Origin: Marinobacter arenosus
Lineage (GTDB): Bacteria > Pseudomonadota > Gammaproteobacteria > Pseudomonadales > Oleiphilaceae
Assembly (NCBI RefSeq): GCF_019264345.1
Contig: NZ_JAHVAO010000004.1
Location: 62,001 to 126,000, forward strand
Length of the DNA stretch: 64,000 nucleotides
Direction of reading: 5' to 3'
The notes beneath the pieces were generated by a model. It ran no database searches. It saw nothing but the letters and a program-made list of their open reading frames with translations, and was not told where the DNA came from. Shown one piece after another: positions 37,823-48,196 of this stretch. The position numbers and the translations under genes were made by a program. Numbering within the stretch: the first letter of the stretch is position 1; each line of letters starts with the position of its first letter.

Positions 37823-38304
37823 CAGAGTGGAGCATGAAGCCAAAGCGCTATGTGCCTGACCTCAGGCAGCTCGGCGCCTTGTGCGATGGCAATTACCAGC
37901 GGTTGAGCCGGCTCCGCCAGTTGGAGGCGGGCGGCAAGCCTGTGTGTGAGTTCGAGTTGCACCGGGAGAACCTGTATCTGGGTCGGGTTCAGATCAAGGT
38001 GCTGCAAACCGCAAGATTCACCGAAACCCTATTGCTCGAGCAGGTCCACAATGCGGGCCGTTGGCTGAATAACCCGCAGATGACCGTGCGTGTGTATCAC
38101 GATGCGGCCATGGCCGAGGTCATCAGCTGCTACCGGGATCGTCAGATTGCCCCGGTGAATGATTACCCCAATCGGTTTATGCACCACCCGGACGAGAAAA
38201 TTCAGGTCAATGGGTTCCTGGCGGACTGGCTTGATTACTGCCTGCGCTTCGGTCACCTGCCGATGGAGCACGCTGCCTGGTCGGCGGGTGAGGGCGTGGA
38301 CTGA
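37819..38304 (+). CDS. DUF1249 family protein (YqiB-like)
   Basis: 161 residues, cytosolic. YVPDLRQLGALCDGNYQRLSRL at the N-terminus and MTVRVYHDAAMAEV, NDYPNRFMHHPDEKIQVNGFLADWL later match DUF1249. The function is unknown. The position between nudF and cpdA, with an ATGA overlap to nudF, is the same as yqiB in E. coli, so it probably belongs to one conserved operon. An internal ATG six codons in is a less likely start. Confidence 0.88.
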   Translation: MTEWSMKPKRYVPDLRQLGALCDGNYQRLSRLRQLEAGGKPVCEFELHRENLYLGRVQIKVLQTARFTETLLLEQVHNAGRWLNNPQMTVRVYHDAAMAEVISCYRDRQIAPVNDYPNRFMHHPDEKIQVNGFLADWLDYCLRFGHLPMEHAAWSAGEGVD

Positions 38305-38482
38305 CCGGCATCGCGCCAGGATGGAATACTGTACTAAAGTGGGCTGGCGCGAGCCGGTCCGTGTGTCATAGTTGTCAAAAATTGCAATATGTCGCCGGAG
38401 CCTGGTCAGAATGTGACTCCCGTTGCATTCAAAGGTGATAAAACCGGAAGCTGTCGTCGTACACTTGTGCCACGTTCAAGTG

Positions 38483-39316
38483 ATGAGCACTGATTTGACC
38501 AAGAGCGCCATGACCACAAAGGATGAATCCCGGCCCTTCCGGGTACTGCAACTGACCGACCCCCATCTGATGGCGGATGCCAACGGCGAACTGCTGGGCG
38601 TTAATACCCGGGAGAGTCTGGCCGCGGTGATTGATGAGGTTCTGAAGGTTCATGGTCAGCCGGATTTCATTCTGGCCACTGGCGATCTGGCCCAGGATGG
38701 CTCTGAAGAGGCTTACCGGGTTTTCGGGGAAAGTTTACAGGCGTTCGCTTGCGATTCTGCGTGGCTGGCGGGTAACCACGACAGTGCTGAGACGCTCAAG
38801 TCCGTGGCCGCTGACTATCAGGCTGACCGCCGGAGCATCGTTGAGGGCGGCTGGCAATGCATCCTCCTCGACTCTTCCGTGCCGGGAAAAGTATACGGTG
38901 AGTTGGCCGAGTCCGAACTCGACTTCCTTGAGTCGACCCTGGCCGAGCACCCGGATCTTCCAGCCCTCGTCACGCTGCATCATCATCCCGTGGATATTGG
39001 CTCGGACTGGATGGAGCAGATCGGTCTGCGTAACCGGGAAGCGTTCTGGAAGGTCCTGGACCGGCACCCACAGGTGCAACTGGTGCTGTGGGGGCACATT
39101 CATCAGGAGCATGCCCTGGACAGACAGGGTGTACGTCTGCTCGCAACGCCGTCAACCTGTATCCAGTTCACGTCGGGCTCCAGCAAGTTTTCTGTTGAAC
39201 CCGCGGCGCCAGGTTATCGCTGGCTCGAGCTGATGGCATCCGGCGACTTCAAGACAGAAGTTCGCCGGGCCGAAGATTTTGAATTTACCCTGGACCAGAA
39301 TAGCTCCGGTTACTGA
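38483..39316 (+). CDS. cpdA: 3',5'-cyclic AMP phosphodiesterase CpdA
   Basis: About 277 residues from the ATG at 38483; an ATG at 38510 with AAGAG upstream (giving [20 protein letters not shown]) is equally plausible, and a TTG at 38423 less so. Class III phosphodiesterase with all calcineurin-type metal motifs: TDPHL, GDLAQDG, GNHD, HHHP and GHIHQEHA. It lowers cAMP and so tunes CRP. It is third in the nudF-DUF1249-cpdA run after a 178-base gap, and its 3' end overlaps the convergent metE by 7 bases. Confidence 0.92.
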   Translation: MSTDLTKSAMTTKDESRPFRVLQLTDPHLMADANGELLGVNTRESLAAVIDEVLKVHGQPDFILATGDLAQDGSEEAYRVFGESLQAFACDSAWLAGNHDSAETLKSVAADYQADRRSIVEGGWQCILLDSSVPGKVYGELAESELDFLESTLAEHPDLPALVTLHHHPVDIGSDWMEQIGLRNREAFWKVLDRHPQVQLVLWGHIHQEHALDRQGVRLLATPSTCIQFTSGSSKFSVEPAAPGYRWLELMASGDFKTEVRRAEDFEFTLDQNSSGY

Positions 39317-41589
39317 ACCGATTGACGAAGTTCCCTGGCCGCCTGAACCATCGTCCTCAATGCCGGGATCACTTCTTCCCATTTCCGTGTTTTCAATCCA
39401 CAGTCCGGGTTGACCCAAAGCCGATCTGATGGAATCCGGTCGGCCGCTTTTTTCATCAGGCCGATCATGTCCTGTTTGTCAGGGAGGTTGGGTGAGTGAA
39501 TGTCGTATACGCCGGGGCCTATGTCGTTGGGGTACTCGAACCCCCTGAAGGCATCCAGCAGCTCCATATCGGACCGTGACGTCTCGATGGTAATCACGTC
39601 TGCGTCCATCCTGGCGATGGCTTCAATGATGTCATTGAACTCCGAGTAACACATGTGGGTGTGAATCTGCGTTTCGTCCCTGACGTCGTTGGCGGCGATT
39701 CTGAACGCATGAACGGCCCAGTCCAGATAGCCGGCGCGGTCCGCCAGTCGAAGAGGAAGCCCCTCCCGCAGTGCCGCTTCATCCATCTGAATGATTTTCA
39801 CGCCGGCCTTTTCCAGGTCGAGAACCTCTTCCCGAATCGCAAGGGCCAGCTGCAGGGCCGTGTCTTTCCGGGGTTGATCATTGCGGACAAAGGACCAGTT
39901 CAGCATGGTCACCGGCCCGGTCAGCATGCCCTTGAGCGGTTTGTCGGTGAGCGACTGGGCAAAACAGATCCAGTTGACGGTCATGGCCGTGGGGCGGGAA
40001 ATGTCGCCGAACAGGATGGGCGGCTTCACGCACCGGGAACCGTAGGACTGAACCCAGCCAAACTGGCTGAAGGCATAGCCGTCCAGCTGTTCACCGAAAT
40101 ATTCCACCATGTCGTTGCGTTCGGCTTCTCCATGAACGAGCACATCAAGGCCCAGTTCCTCCTGCCGTTGCACGCAGTCGGCAATCTCCTCCCGGATACG
40201 GTCTATGTAGGCCGCTTCCGTGAGTTCTCCCTTGCGGAACTGCTGGCGGGCCTGACGAATGTCCGGAGTCTGCGGGAAGGAGCCGATGGTCGTTGTCGGA
40301 TAGTCGGGGAGAGGAATGTGCCCGCGTTGCGCCTGGATCCGCTCACTGAAGCTCGTTCCGCGGGAACCTGAGTGATTTTTGAGGTTTGTTATGGCCTCCC
40401 GCACTGCAGGTGTATGGACTCGATCGGAGTCCCGTCGGGCCTGGATTACACTGGCGTTATCGGTCAATGGTGCATGCACAGATGCGCGGCCCTGATTGAG
40501 GGCCCGGGCGAGAATCTTCAGTTCATCCAGCTTCTGGACCGCGAAGGCAAGCCAGCTCTTGATGTCGGCCTCCAGCTTGTGTTCACTGCTGACATCAACG
40601 GGAACGTGCAACAGTGAGCAGGACGGGGCAAGCCAGAGTCGATCACCCAGTCGTTCGTGCACGGGCTCAAGCCAATCGAGTGTGTTGCCCAAATCGGTTC
40701 GCCAGATGTTGCGGCCGTCGATGATGCCCAGCGAGAGTATTTTATGCGGTGATAACCAATCCACGACCCGGGCGACTTCTTCGGGCGCACTGATGGCATC
40801 CAGGTGTAGGCCCTCCACGGGCAGCTCACAGGCTAACTGCAGGTTTTCTCGCAAGTCGCCGAAGTAAGTGGTCACTAACAGTTTGGCATTGGTGGTTTTG
40901 AGTGAGTGGTAGGCGACGTTAAACGCGTGGCGCCAGTCCGCATCCAGGTCAGTAACCAATACCGGCTCGTCAATCTGTACCCACTCCACGCCTTCGGCCG
41001 CAAGCCGGTCCAGCAGCTCGGCGTAGATGGGCAGCAGTCGGTGCAGCAAGTTCAGCTTGTCGGTGTCGTCTTTGCTTTTTCCCAGCCAGAGATAGGTTAC
41101 CGGACCGATAATCACTGGCTTCGGCACCAATCCCTGGTTTCTGGCTTCGTGAATCTGATCCAAGAGGCGCTGGGGATTCAGTGAGAATTCGGTATCCGCC
41201 TGAAATTCCGGGACGATATAGTGATAATTGGTGTTGAACCACTTGGTCATTTCACCGGCATGGATTGCGCAATCCTCGTGATCATTGGCTGATCGTCCAC
41301 GAGCGACCCGGAAATACCGATCCAGATCGCTGCCTTCTTCGCGGTGGGCCCGGGCTGGAAGGTGGCCGAGGGTGACGCTCATGTCGAGAACCTGATCGTA
41401 AAATGAGAAGTCGCCGATCGGGACCAGATCCACTCCGGCCTGTGTCACCCAGTTTTTGTGGCGAAGGGCCTCGCCTTCCATCTGCAGTTGCTCTTCCGTG
41501 AGGCTGCCTTGCCAAAAGGATTCCAGGGCGTGCTTGAGTTCGCGCCGCGCTCCGATTCGGGGAAAACCAAGGTTGTGCGTAGTAACCAT
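39310..41589 (-). CDS. metE: Cobalamin-independent methionine synthase MetE
   Basis: 759 residues, the full two-barrel length. It transfers the methyl group of methyltetrahydropteroyltri-glutamate to homocysteine. The N-terminus [18 protein letters not shown] is typical; the C-terminal zinc site shows HTHMCYSEF (His, Cys) and NPDCGLKTR (Cys), and [14 protein letters not shown] is conserved. AGGAG lies 11 bases before the ATG. Divergent metR lies 135 bases away with a MetR operator between them. The stop overlaps the end of cpdA by 7 bases. Confidence 0.98.
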   Translation of the reverse strand: MVTTHNLGFPRIGARRELKHALESFWQGSLTEEQLQMEGEALRHKNWVTQAGVDLVPIGDFSFYDQVLDMSVTLGHLPARAHREEGSDLDRYFRVARGRSANDHEDCAIHAGEMTKWFNTNYHYIVPEFQADTEFSLNPQRLLDQIHEARNQGLVPKPVIIGPVTYLWLGKSKDDTDKLNLLHRLLPIYAELLDRLAAEGVEWVQIDEPVLVTDLDADWRHAFNVAYHSLKTTNAKLLVTTYFGDLRENLQLACELPVEGLHLDAISAPEEVARVVDWLSPHKILSLGIIDGRNIWRTDLGNTLDWLEPVHERLGDRLWLAPSCSLLHVPVDVSSEHKLEADIKSWLAFAVQKLDELKILARALNQGRASVHAPLTDNASVIQARRDSDRVHTPAVREAITNLKNHSGSRGTSFSERIQAQRGHIPLPDYPTTTIGSFPQTPDIRQARQQFRKGELTEAAYIDRIREEIADCVQRQEELGLDVLVHGEAERNDMVEYFGEQLDGYAFSQFGWVQSYGSRCVKPPILFGDISRPTAMTVNWICFAQSLTDKPLKGMLTGPVTMLNWSFVRNDQPRKDTALQLALAIREEVLDLEKAGVKIIQMDEAALREGLPLRLADRAGYLDWAVHAFRIAANDVRDETQIHTHMCYSEFNDIIEAIARMDADVITIETSRSDMELLDAFRGFEYPNDIGPGVYDIHSPNLPDKQDMIGLMKKAADRIPSDRLWVNPDCGLKTRKWEEVIPALRTMVQAARELRQSVQ

Positions 41590-41669
41590 AGCCGGTGGTA
41601 CTCCTTGTTGTGATTGCGTTTGGTGACTTGAGGCGTACTAGGCTAGACGGCTTTTGATATGAAAAATAA

Positions 41670-41682
41670 TGGTATTATTTCA
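41670..41682. promoter_or_regulatory. Degenerate second MetR site
   Basis: TGGTATTATTTCA matches TGAA-N5-TTCA with one weak half-site and lies 21 bases from the perfect site. It forms part of a longer AATAAT-GGT-ATTATT palindrome (41665-41679). Confidence 0.4.
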
Positions 41683-41690
41683 ATAATCCA

Positions 41691-41703
41691 TGAATAAAAT
41701 TCA
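41691..41703. promoter_or_regulatory. MetR operator between metE and metR
   Basis: TGAATAAAATTCA is an exact match to the MetR consensus TGAA-N5-TTCA. It lies 22 bases before metR and 102 bases before metE, positioned to autoregulate metR and activate metE. Confidence 0.75.
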
Positions 41704-41724
41704 CAAGCAGGAATCGCGCCGACC

Positions 41725-42615
41725 ATGATTGAGCGAAACCATCTGGAAATTCTCAGGGCCGTTGCTCAGCGAGGGTCTTTAACCGCAGCTGCCGAAACCC
41801 TGAACCTCACCCAGTCGGCACTCAGCCATTCAATACGAAAGCTGGAGCAGCAGTTGGGGGCGGCAGTGTGGATTCGGGAAGGGCGTCAGCTGCGTTTGAC
41901 ACAGTCTGGTGAATACCTGCTTTCATTGGCGGGGCGGATCCTGCCGCAATTCGAGCACGCCGAGACGCTGATTGGTCAGTTTGCCAAAGGGTTGCGCGGG
42001 AGCCTGAGAATCGGCATGGAATGTCACCCCTGTTATCAATGGCTGCTCAAGGTGGTTGGTCCGTATCTGGACCAGTGGCCGGGTGTCGACGTGGACGTGA
42101 AGCAGAAATTCCAGTTCGGCGGGATCGGGGCCCTGTTCGGATACGATATCGACATGCTTGTGACTCCGGACCCTCTGCATCGTCCGGGCCTGGTCTTCGA
42201 GCCGGTGTTCGATTACGAGCAAGTGCTCGTCGTGGCGGACAACCACCCTTTGGCGGGCGCGCGATGGGTGGAGCCGGCTGATCTGGCCCGGGAAACGCTG
42301 ATCACCTACCCGGTGGAAATCGAGCGGCTTGATGTCTACACCCGATTTCTCTCGCCTGCCCATGCCAGCCCTGCCCGCCACAAGACCATTGAAACCACCG
42401 ATATCATGTTGCAGATGGTGGCCGCGGGTAGGGGGGTTGCAGCCCTGCCTCGCTGGCTGGTGGCGGAGTATGGAACCCGAATGGCGATAAAGCCGGTGCA
42501 ACTGGGCGAGCAGGGGATCGCAAAGCAGATCTTTCTGGGCCTCCGCGAGCGGGATCAGCAGGTGGATTACCTGAAATCGTTCATGGCAATGGCAAGGGAT
42601 GTTAGCTGGCGCTAG
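41725..42615 (+). CDS. metR: LysR-family regulator of methionine genes, MetR
   Basis: 296 residues. The N-terminal winged helix-turn-helix (AVAQRGSLTAAAETLNLTQSALSHSIRKLE, read in two parts: AVAQRGSLTAAAETL and NLTQSALSHSIRKLE) is followed by a linker and a periplasmic-binding-like effector domain (residues about 90-296). Homocysteine is the known coactivator of MetR. Divergence from metE and the exact operator in the shared gap support the assignment over other LysR members. Confidence 0.93.
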   Translation: MIERNHLEILRAVAQRGSLTAAAETLNLTQSALSHSIRKLEQQLGAAVWIREGRQLRLTQSGEYLLSLAGRILPQFEHAETLIGQFAKGLRGSLRIGMECHPCYQWLLKVVGPYLDQWPGVDVDVKQKFQFGGIGALFGYDIDMLVTPDPLHRPGLVFEPVFDYEQVLVVADNHPLAGARWVEPADLARETLITYPVEIERLDVYTRFLSPAHASPARHKTIETTDIMLQMVAAGRGVAALPRWLVAEYGTRMAIKPVQLGEQGIAKQIFLGLRERDQQVDYLKSFMAMARDVSWR

Positions 42616-42662
42616 GCTCTTGCGGTAAACTGCGCGAAAAAATCCAATCAGGGAATCCGACC

Positions 42663-43055
42663 ATGAGCGACATACCTGCAGATCTCAAATACATTGAAAC
42701 TCACCAGTGGGTGCGCGTCTCCGACGATGGCACGGCCACCGTAGGCATCACCGACTTTGCGCAGGAGCAACTGGGCGATGTCGTCTACATTGGGGTGCCT
42801 GACCTGGGTGTCACCGTCAATGGCGGCGAGGAGGCGGGTGTGGCTGAATCGGTCAAGTCCGCTTCGGACGTATTCAGCCCGGTAACCGGTGAAGTTATTG
42901 CGGTGAATGAGGCGCTTGAGGATGAACCCGAAAAAGTGAATGAAGACCCGTATGGTGATGGCTGGCTGTTCAAGGTGAAGCTGGTAGACCAGGGTGAGCT
43001 GGAAGGCCTGATGGATGCGGCGGCCTACGCGGAGCATGTGGCCGCCGAGGAATAA
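42663..43055 (+). CDS. gcvH: Glycine cleavage system H protein
   Basis: 130 residues. The lipoyl-bearing hairpin has Lys65 in ESVKSASDVFSPV, and GITDFAQEQLGDVVYIGVP and NEDPYGDGWLFKV are conserved. GcvH carries the aminomethyl arm between the P, T and L proteins, and can also pass lipoate on to other enzymes. AGGGA precedes the ATG. It stands alone here: gcvT and gcvP are not in the window. Confidence 0.96.
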   Translation: MSDIPADLKYIETHQWVRVSDDGTATVGITDFAQEQLGDVVYIGVPDLGVTVNGGEEAGVAESVKSASDVFSPVTGEVIAVNEALEDEPEKVNEDPYGDGWLFKVKLVDQGELEGLMDAAAYAEHVAAEE

Positions 43056-43126
43056 TCCCGGGCAATTGCTTCAAGGCCCTAGGGCAGCCGGTGCCGGTCA
43101 TGGCGTGCTGTTGTTTCGGGGATATG

Positions 43127-43132
43127 TATAAT
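43127..43132 (+). promoter_or_regulatory. Possible -10 element upstream of rlmI
   Basis: Perfect TATAAT 36 bases before the chosen rlmI ATG. No good -35 at 16-18 bases, so this is tentative. Confidence 0.35.
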
Positions 43133-43167
43133 TCCCGCCCCAAATGTGTTTTCTTCAGGTGGTCGCT

Positions 43168-44364
43168 ATGAATTTTCCGGTTCTGTATCTTCGAAAAGGC
43201 GCCGAGCGCAGGCTCCGGGCCGGTCACCTGTGGGTGTACAGCAATGAGGTCGATACCCGTCGATCACCGCTGGCCGGGTTCGAAGCGGGCACTCAGGCCG
43301 AGCTGAAAGCCTCCAATGAGAAGTCACTGGGAACCGTATTCGTCAATCCCCATGCTCTGATCTGTGGCCGGTTGATCAGTCGGGATAGCAGTCACGGTAT
43401 GACGCCGAAGCGGTTGAGTCAGCGTCTCGAGGCCGCGCTGGCGCTGCGGGATCGGTTGTTCGACAAGCCATTTTATCGGTGGGTTTTCGGCGACAGTGAC
43501 GGGCTCTCCGGGCTGGTGATTGATCGCTTCGACGATACGGTCGTCGTGCAGATCTCCACCGCCGGCATGGAGTTGCTGAAAGACACCATTGTGCGGTCGG
43601 TTCAGCGTCTGGCGCACCCCAAGGCCATTATCCTTAAAAACGATGGCAAGATGCGCAAGGTGGAGGGGCTCGATGTCTACGTGGAGCAGGTCCACGGCGC
43701 GGAAATTTCCCTGCTTGAGGTGGAAGAGAATGGGGTGCGATTCGAGGTGCCTCTGGAAGGCGGTCAGAAAACCGGTTGGTTTTACGATCATCGGATGAAC
43801 CGTCAGCGCCTGCAGGCCTATGCGCCTGGCAAGCGGGTTCTGGATGTCTTCAGTTACGTCGGTGGTTGGGGTATTCAGGCCGCCTGTGCCGGTGCATCCC
43901 AGGTTACCTGTGTGGACAGTTCCTCGGCCGCCATCGACTCGGTGCATCACAACGCCCGATTGAACGGCCTGGAGAATGTGGAGACCCTGGAAGGGGATGC
44001 GTTTGAGGCCTTGAAAGCGCTGTGTGAGGAAAAAGAGAAATACGACGTTGTTGTGCTGGATCCGCCGGCACTGATTCCCCGGCGCCGGGATCAGAAGGCG
44101 GGCGAGCAGGCCTACGCGCGGCTCAACCAGTTAGGCCTCAGGTTGCTGGAGCGCGACGGAATTCTGGTCTCGGCGTCGTGCTCCATGCACCTGTCCCAGG
44201 ACAAGCTGACCGACATCATTCGCAGCAGCGGCCGCAAGATCGACCGTTTCGTGCAGTTGCTGGAGCAGGGGCATCAGGCCCCCGATCACCCGGTTATCCC
44301 GGGGATTCCGGAGACCGACTACATCAAATCCTGCTTTGTGCGGTCCCTGACCAGCTTCTTCTGA
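43168..44364 (+). CDS. rlmI: 23S rRNA m5C methyltransferase RlmI-type
   Basis: 398 residues from the ATG at 43168, where CAGGTGG gives a ribosome-binding site and the family start (MNFPVLYLRKGAERRLRAGHLWVYSNEV, in part) is reached; an ATG at 43144 is less likely. The N-terminal PUA domain (GHLWVYSNEV, GTVFVNPHALICGR) is followed by a Rossmann SAM domain: VLDVFSYVGGWGIQAACAGA (motif I), VVVLDPPALIPRR (motif IV) and the catalytic-loop SASCSMHLS. E. coli RlmI methylates C1962 of 23S rRNA; the exact base here is inferred. Confidence 0.87.
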   Translation: MNFPVLYLRKGAERRLRAGHLWVYSNEVDTRRSPLAGFEAGTQAELKASNEKSLGTVFVNPHALICGRLISRDSSHGMTPKRLSQRLEAALALRDRLFDKPFYRWVFGDSDGLSGLVIDRFDDTVVVQISTAGMELLKDTIVRSVQRLAHPKAIILKNDGKMRKVEGLDVYVEQVHGAEISLLEVEENGVRFEVPLEGGQKTGWFYDHRMNRQRLQAYAPGKRVLDVFSYVGGWGIQAACAGASQVTCVDSSSAAIDSVHHNARLNGLENVETLEGDAFEALKALCEEKEKYDVVVLDPPALIPRRRDQKAGEQAYARLNQLGLRLLERDGILVSASCSMHLSQDKLTDIIRSSGRKIDRFVQLLEQGHQAPDHPVIPGIPETDYIKSCFVRSLTSFF

Positions 44365-44395
44365 AGACGCAGCACTCGGCTGTTCAATCTGCCGC

Positions 44396-45052
44396 TCAGT
44401 CCCGCAACGACATGATCTGCCAGCCGTTCTCCCGGGCCAGGGCCTCCAGCGTGGGGTCCGGATCCACGGCGACAGGGTTGTCCACGGCTTTCAGTAGCGG
44501 CGCATCGTTATGGGAGTCGCTGTAAAACCAGGCTCCACCCAGATCCCGGTCATGGGCCGCCAGCCAGTCATTCAGCCGCGTCACTTTACCGTCCTGAAAG
44601 CTGGGTACCCCGGCAACTTCCCCGGTGTAGCGGCCGTTGACCAGCTCCGGTTCCGTGGCGATCAGGTGTTCAATGCCCAGCTCGTCAGCGATCAGCTCCG
44701 TTACAAAGCGGTTGGTGGCGGTAATAATCATCAGCGTATGTCCTTGGTTTCGGTGATGATCCAGAAGCTCGGTCGCCTTGCGCTGCATCATGGGGCGGAC
44801 TTTTTTGGCCATGAAGGTTTCCCGCCAGGCCAGAAGCTGGTCCATGTTGTGATTGGCCAGCGGCTGAAGGGCGAAACCCAGGTAGTGCAGAATATCCAGC
44901 TCGCCATCAAGATATTCCTGGTAAAACCGATCATTGGCCTTGCGGTATTCCTCGGCATCCACAATGCCTTCCTCAACAAGGAATTCGCCCCAGGCGTGAT
45001 CGCTGTCTCCAGCGAGAAGGGTGTTGTCCAGGTCAAAAATTGCGAGCGTCAA
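44396..45052 (-). CDS. HAD-IB family phosphatase (SerB/CicA-like)
   Basis: 218 residues. The start is TTG at 45052 because a perfect GGAGGT lies 7 bases upstream; an ATG at 45085 would put that Shine-Dalgarno inside the gene. HAD motifs: FDLDNTLL (nucleophile Asp), MIITATN (motif II) and SDSHNDAPLL (motif IV). The subfamily IB layout fits phosphoserine-type or CicA-like phosphatases. The substrate is unknown. This family is often next to rppH-ptsP, which are divergent from it here. Confidence 0.85.
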   Translation of the reverse strand: MTLAIFDLDNTLLAGDSDHAWGEFLVEEGIVDAEEYRKANDRFYQEYLDGELDILHYLGFALQPLANHNMDQLLAWRETFMAKKVRPMMQRKATELLDHHRNQGHTLMIITATNRFVTELIADELGIEHLIATEPELVNGRYTGEVAGVPSFQDGKVTRLNDWLAAHDRDLGGAWFYSDSHNDAPLLKAVDNPVAVDPDPTLEALARENGWQIMSLRD

Positions 45053-45225
45053 GCTATTACCTCCGGTGATCACTGGGCCTGTCATGGAGGCGTCAGTCTA
45101 TCACGAGCTGATGATTGCGGCTTCGTTTGCCGAACCCTTGGGTTTCTGCAAGAATGAGAGCAACTTGGACAAATCCGACCGGTTAATTTTTGTACCGGTC
45201 TACCGACTTTTGAGAGGACTGTGCC

Positions 45226-45756
45226 GTGATTGATTCAGACGGTTTCAGACCCAACGTCGGAATCATTCTGGCCAACCACAGGGGCGAAGTTCTCTGGGCG
45301 AGGCGAATTGGGCAGGACTCCTGGCAGTTTCCGCAAGGTGGTATCAAACACGAGGAATCACCGGAAGAGGCATTGTTTCGGGAGCTTGGCGAGGAAATCG
45401 GTCTGGGCGCCAGCGATGTGGAGATCATCAGCTGCACCCGGGGCTGGCTCAGGTACCGGCTTCCCAGGAGGATGGTGCGCCATAATTCCCACCCGGTTTG
45501 CGTGGGCCAAAAACAGAAATGGTTCCTGCTGAGGATGCTGTCGCCGGACGCGCAGGTGTGCGTCGATGGTACTGATTCGCCGGAGTTTGACGGTTGGCAG
45601 TGGGTGAGTTACTGGTACCCACTTGGCCAGGTAGTCTCGTTTAAACGGGAAGTATATCGACGTGCGCTGAGAGAGCTCGCACCGCGACTGTTCTATAACA
45701 TGGAACAGTGGCAGCGCAGCGAGCAGGCCCGGCGCTTCAAGGAACACCAGAAATGA
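45226..45756 (+). CDS. rppH: RNA pyrophosphohydrolase RppH
   Basis: 176 residues, GTG start with AGAGGA about 9 bases upstream. It removes pyrophosphate from mRNA 5' ends to trigger RNase E decay. The Nudix box [20 protein letters not shown] is complete, and [19 protein letters not shown] and [13 protein letters not shown] are RppH signatures. ptsP follows after 15 bases; this rppH-ptsP pairing is common and suggests cotranscription. Confidence 0.96.
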   Translation: MIDSDGFRPNVGIILANHRGEVLWARRIGQDSWQFPQGGIKHEESPEEALFRELGEEIGLGASDVEIISCTRGWLRYRLPRRMVRHNSHPVCVGQKQKWFLLRMLSPDAQVCVDGTDSPEFDGWQWVSYWYPLGQVVSFKREVYRRALRELAPRLFYNMEQWQRSEQARRFKEHQK

Positions 45757-45771
45757 TGGATTGACCTTTCC

Positions 45772-48078
45772 ATGCTGAGCATACTGCGAAGTCTTGTACA
45801 AGAGGTGAACAGCGCCCGCGATTTGCAGGAGGCGCTGGACGTCATTGTCTCGCGTGTGCAGAAGGCCATGGGAACCGAGGTCTGTTCGGTCTATCTTCTG
45901 GATCCGGCGACCAACCGCTACATTCTGATGGCCACCGAGGGCCTCTACCGAGAGGCCGTGGGCAAGGTCAGCCTGGCCTACTCCGAGGGCCTGGTTGGTC
46001 TCGTCGGTTCTCGAGAGGAGCCGATCAACCTCGAAGATGCGCCGTCCCACCCCCGTTATCGCTATTTCCCCGAAACCGGTGAAGAACGCTTCCGGTCATT
46101 CCTTGGTGTTCCCATTATTCACCACCGCCGGGTGCTCGGCGTCCTGGTCGTGCAGCAACGAGAAAGCTCCCGTTGTTTCGACGAGGGCGAGGAAGCGTTT
46201 CTGGTCACGGTCTCCGCGCAGCTGGCGGGGGTTATTGCCCACAGTGAAGCAACTGGGGCTATCAGCGGGCTTTCATTGACCGGCGAAGAGGCCCGGGACG
46301 TCAGCTTTAGCGGTGTGCCAGGCGCTCCGGGCGTGGCGATTGGTGCGGGAGTTGTGGTTTACCCGGCTGCCGATCTTGATGTGGTGCCGGAAAAGCCCAC
46401 CGAGGACATCGAACAGGAACTTGAGCTTTTCCGCGAGGCTGTGAAGGCGGTGCGCGAAGACATCGAGCGGGTTGCCAAGCGGCTGGCTTCGCAGTTGCGC
46501 CCCGAGGAACAGGCCCTGTTCGATGTCTATCTGAGAATGCTGGGCGACGAGGCCCTGCCCGGGGAAGTGGCCAACCAGATTCGGCAAGGCGTCTGGGCCC
46601 AGGGCGCGCTGAAGCAGGTCGTGCAGCAGTACGTTCGCCATTTCGAGATGATGGACGACCACTATCTGCAGGAGCGTGCGGTCGACGTGCGTGACCTTGG
46701 CCGCCGTCTGCTCTCGCACCTTCAGGAGGGCGAGCAGCGCCACCTCGAGTATCCCGAACGCACGGTTCTGGTCAGTGAAGAACTGACCCCGGCGATGCTG
46801 GGAGAGGTGCCGAAGGGGCAGCTTGTCGGTTTGGTGTCCGTGAAGGGGTCCAGTAACTCCCACGTCGCCATTCTGGCCCGCGCCATGGGCGTGCCTACGG
46901 TTATGGGTCTGGTTGATATCCCGGTCAACCAGCTTGATGGCAAGGAGTTGGTGGTCGATGGCTTCGAGGGGCAGATATTTGCGTCTCCTTCGGATGACCT
47001 GAGGGCCTTCTACCAGGCGATATGCGACGAGGAAGACGAGCTCATTCGCGGTCTCGAAGCGCTCCGGGACAAGCCCTGCGAGACCACCGACCATCATCGC
47101 GTGTCGCTTCTGGTGAATACCGGGCTGATGACGGATGTCGTCCGTTCCCTGTCTCACGGTGCCGAGGGCATTGGTCTATATCGAACGGAAGTGCCGTTCA
47201 TGATCAAGGACCGGTTCCCGTCCGAGCAGGAGCAGCGTGAGTACTATCGGGAACAGTTAGAGGCATTCGCGCCCAACCCGGTCACGATGAGGACGCTCGA
47301 TATTGGGGGCGACAAATCGCTGACCTATTTCCCCATCCAGGAGGAAAACCCCTTCCTGGGCTGGCGGGGCATTCGGGTTACCCTGGATCACCCGGAAATT
47401 TTCCTTGTTCAGGTGCGGGCCATGCTCAAGGCCAGCGAGGGCCTGAATAATCTCCAGATCATGCTGCCGATGATCAGCAACATCTCGGAAGTCGAGGAAT
47501 CCCTGCACCTGATTTACCGGGTGTATCACGAGGTTCGCGAAGAAGGCTACGATATTCACATGCCCAAGGTGGGTGTGATGGTGGAGATACCCGCAGCGGT
47601 GTATCAGATTCGCGAGCTGGCGGACCGGGTCGACTTTCTGTCAGTGGGCTCCAACGATCTCACCCAGTACCTGCTGGCGGTTGACCGGAACAACCCGAGA
47701 GTTGCCCAGCTTTACCACTCGTACCATCCCGCTGTACTTCAGGCCCTGGTCCGGATTGCCCAGGATGCCCATGTCGTGGGCAAGCCGGTGGGAATTTGCG
47801 GCGAACTGGCCGGCGATCCGGGTGGCGCGTTGCTGCTGATGGCGATGGGTTACGATTCCTTGTCCATGAACGCGGCCAGCCTGCCGAAAGTGAAGTCGGT
47901 GATTCGCAGCATCAGCCGCGAATGGGCCGTGCAGTTACTTGAGGATGTCCTGCTGCTGGACTCTCCCCATGTGATCAAGAGTTGCGTTGACCTCGCGCTG
48001 CGCAATGCGGGCTTTGGCCGTTATTTGCGCCCGGGCAAATCAACAACCATTGCCTTTGCCGAAAAGGCCCTTTCCTGA
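45772..48078 (+). CDS. ptsP: Nitrogen phosphotransferase system enzyme I, PtsP (EI-Ntr)
   Basis: 768 residues. An N-terminal GAF domain (about 15-160; SLAYSEGLVGLVG, FLGVPIIHHRRVLGVL) is followed by the enzyme I part: swivelling domain with phospho-acceptor His364 in SSNSHVAILARAMG, then the PEP-binding barrel with GIGLYRTEVPFM, TLDIGGDK, SVGSNDLTQY and GICGELAGDP. It passes phosphate from PEP to NPr and EIIA-Ntr, linking nitrogen and carbon status, potassium handling and envelope stress. ptsO and ptsN are not in the window. Confidence 0.97.
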   Translation: MLSILRSLVQEVNSARDLQEALDVIVSRVQKAMGTEVCSVYLLDPATNRYILMATEGLYREAVGKVSLAYSEGLVGLVGSREEPINLEDAPSHPRYRYFPETGEERFRSFLGVPIIHHRRVLGVLVVQQRESSRCFDEGEEAFLVTVSAQLAGVIAHSEATGAISGLSLTGEEARDVSFSGVPGAPGVAIGAGVVVYPAADLDVVPEKPTEDIEQELELFREAVKAVREDIERVAKRLASQLRPEEQALFDVYLRMLGDEALPGEVANQIRQGVWAQGALKQVVQQYVRHFEMMDDHYLQERAVDVRDLGRRLLSHLQEGEQRHLEYPERTVLVSEELTPAMLGEVPKGQLVGLVSVKGSSNSHVAILARAMGVPTVMGLVDIPVNQLDGKELVVDGFEGQIFASPSDDLRAFYQAICDEEDELIRGLEALRDKPCETTDHHRVSLLVNTGLMTDVVRSLSHGAEGIGLYRTEVPFMIKDRFPSEQEQREYYREQLEAFAPNPVTMRTLDIGGDKSLTYFPIQEENPFLGWRGIRVTLDHPEIFLVQVRAMLKASEGLNNLQIMLPMISNISEVEESLHLIYRVYHEVREEGYDIHMPKVGVMVEIPAAVYQIRELADRVDFLSVGSNDLTQYLLAVDRNNPRVAQLYHSYHPAVLQALVRIAQDAHVVGKPVGICGELAGDPGGALLLMAMGYDSLSMNAASLPKVKSVIRSISREWAVQLLEDVLLLDSPHVIKSCVDLALRNAGFGRYLRPGKSTTIAFAEKALS

Positions 48079-48196
48079 TCTTTTGTCGTGATTTCACCGA
48101 ATATAGGGTGAGTACTCTAAAACCTGCTGATAGGTTGGCAGATAACTGGGCATTCGGAAATACAATCCCGACATGCCAACCGGAAAAGGAAACACC

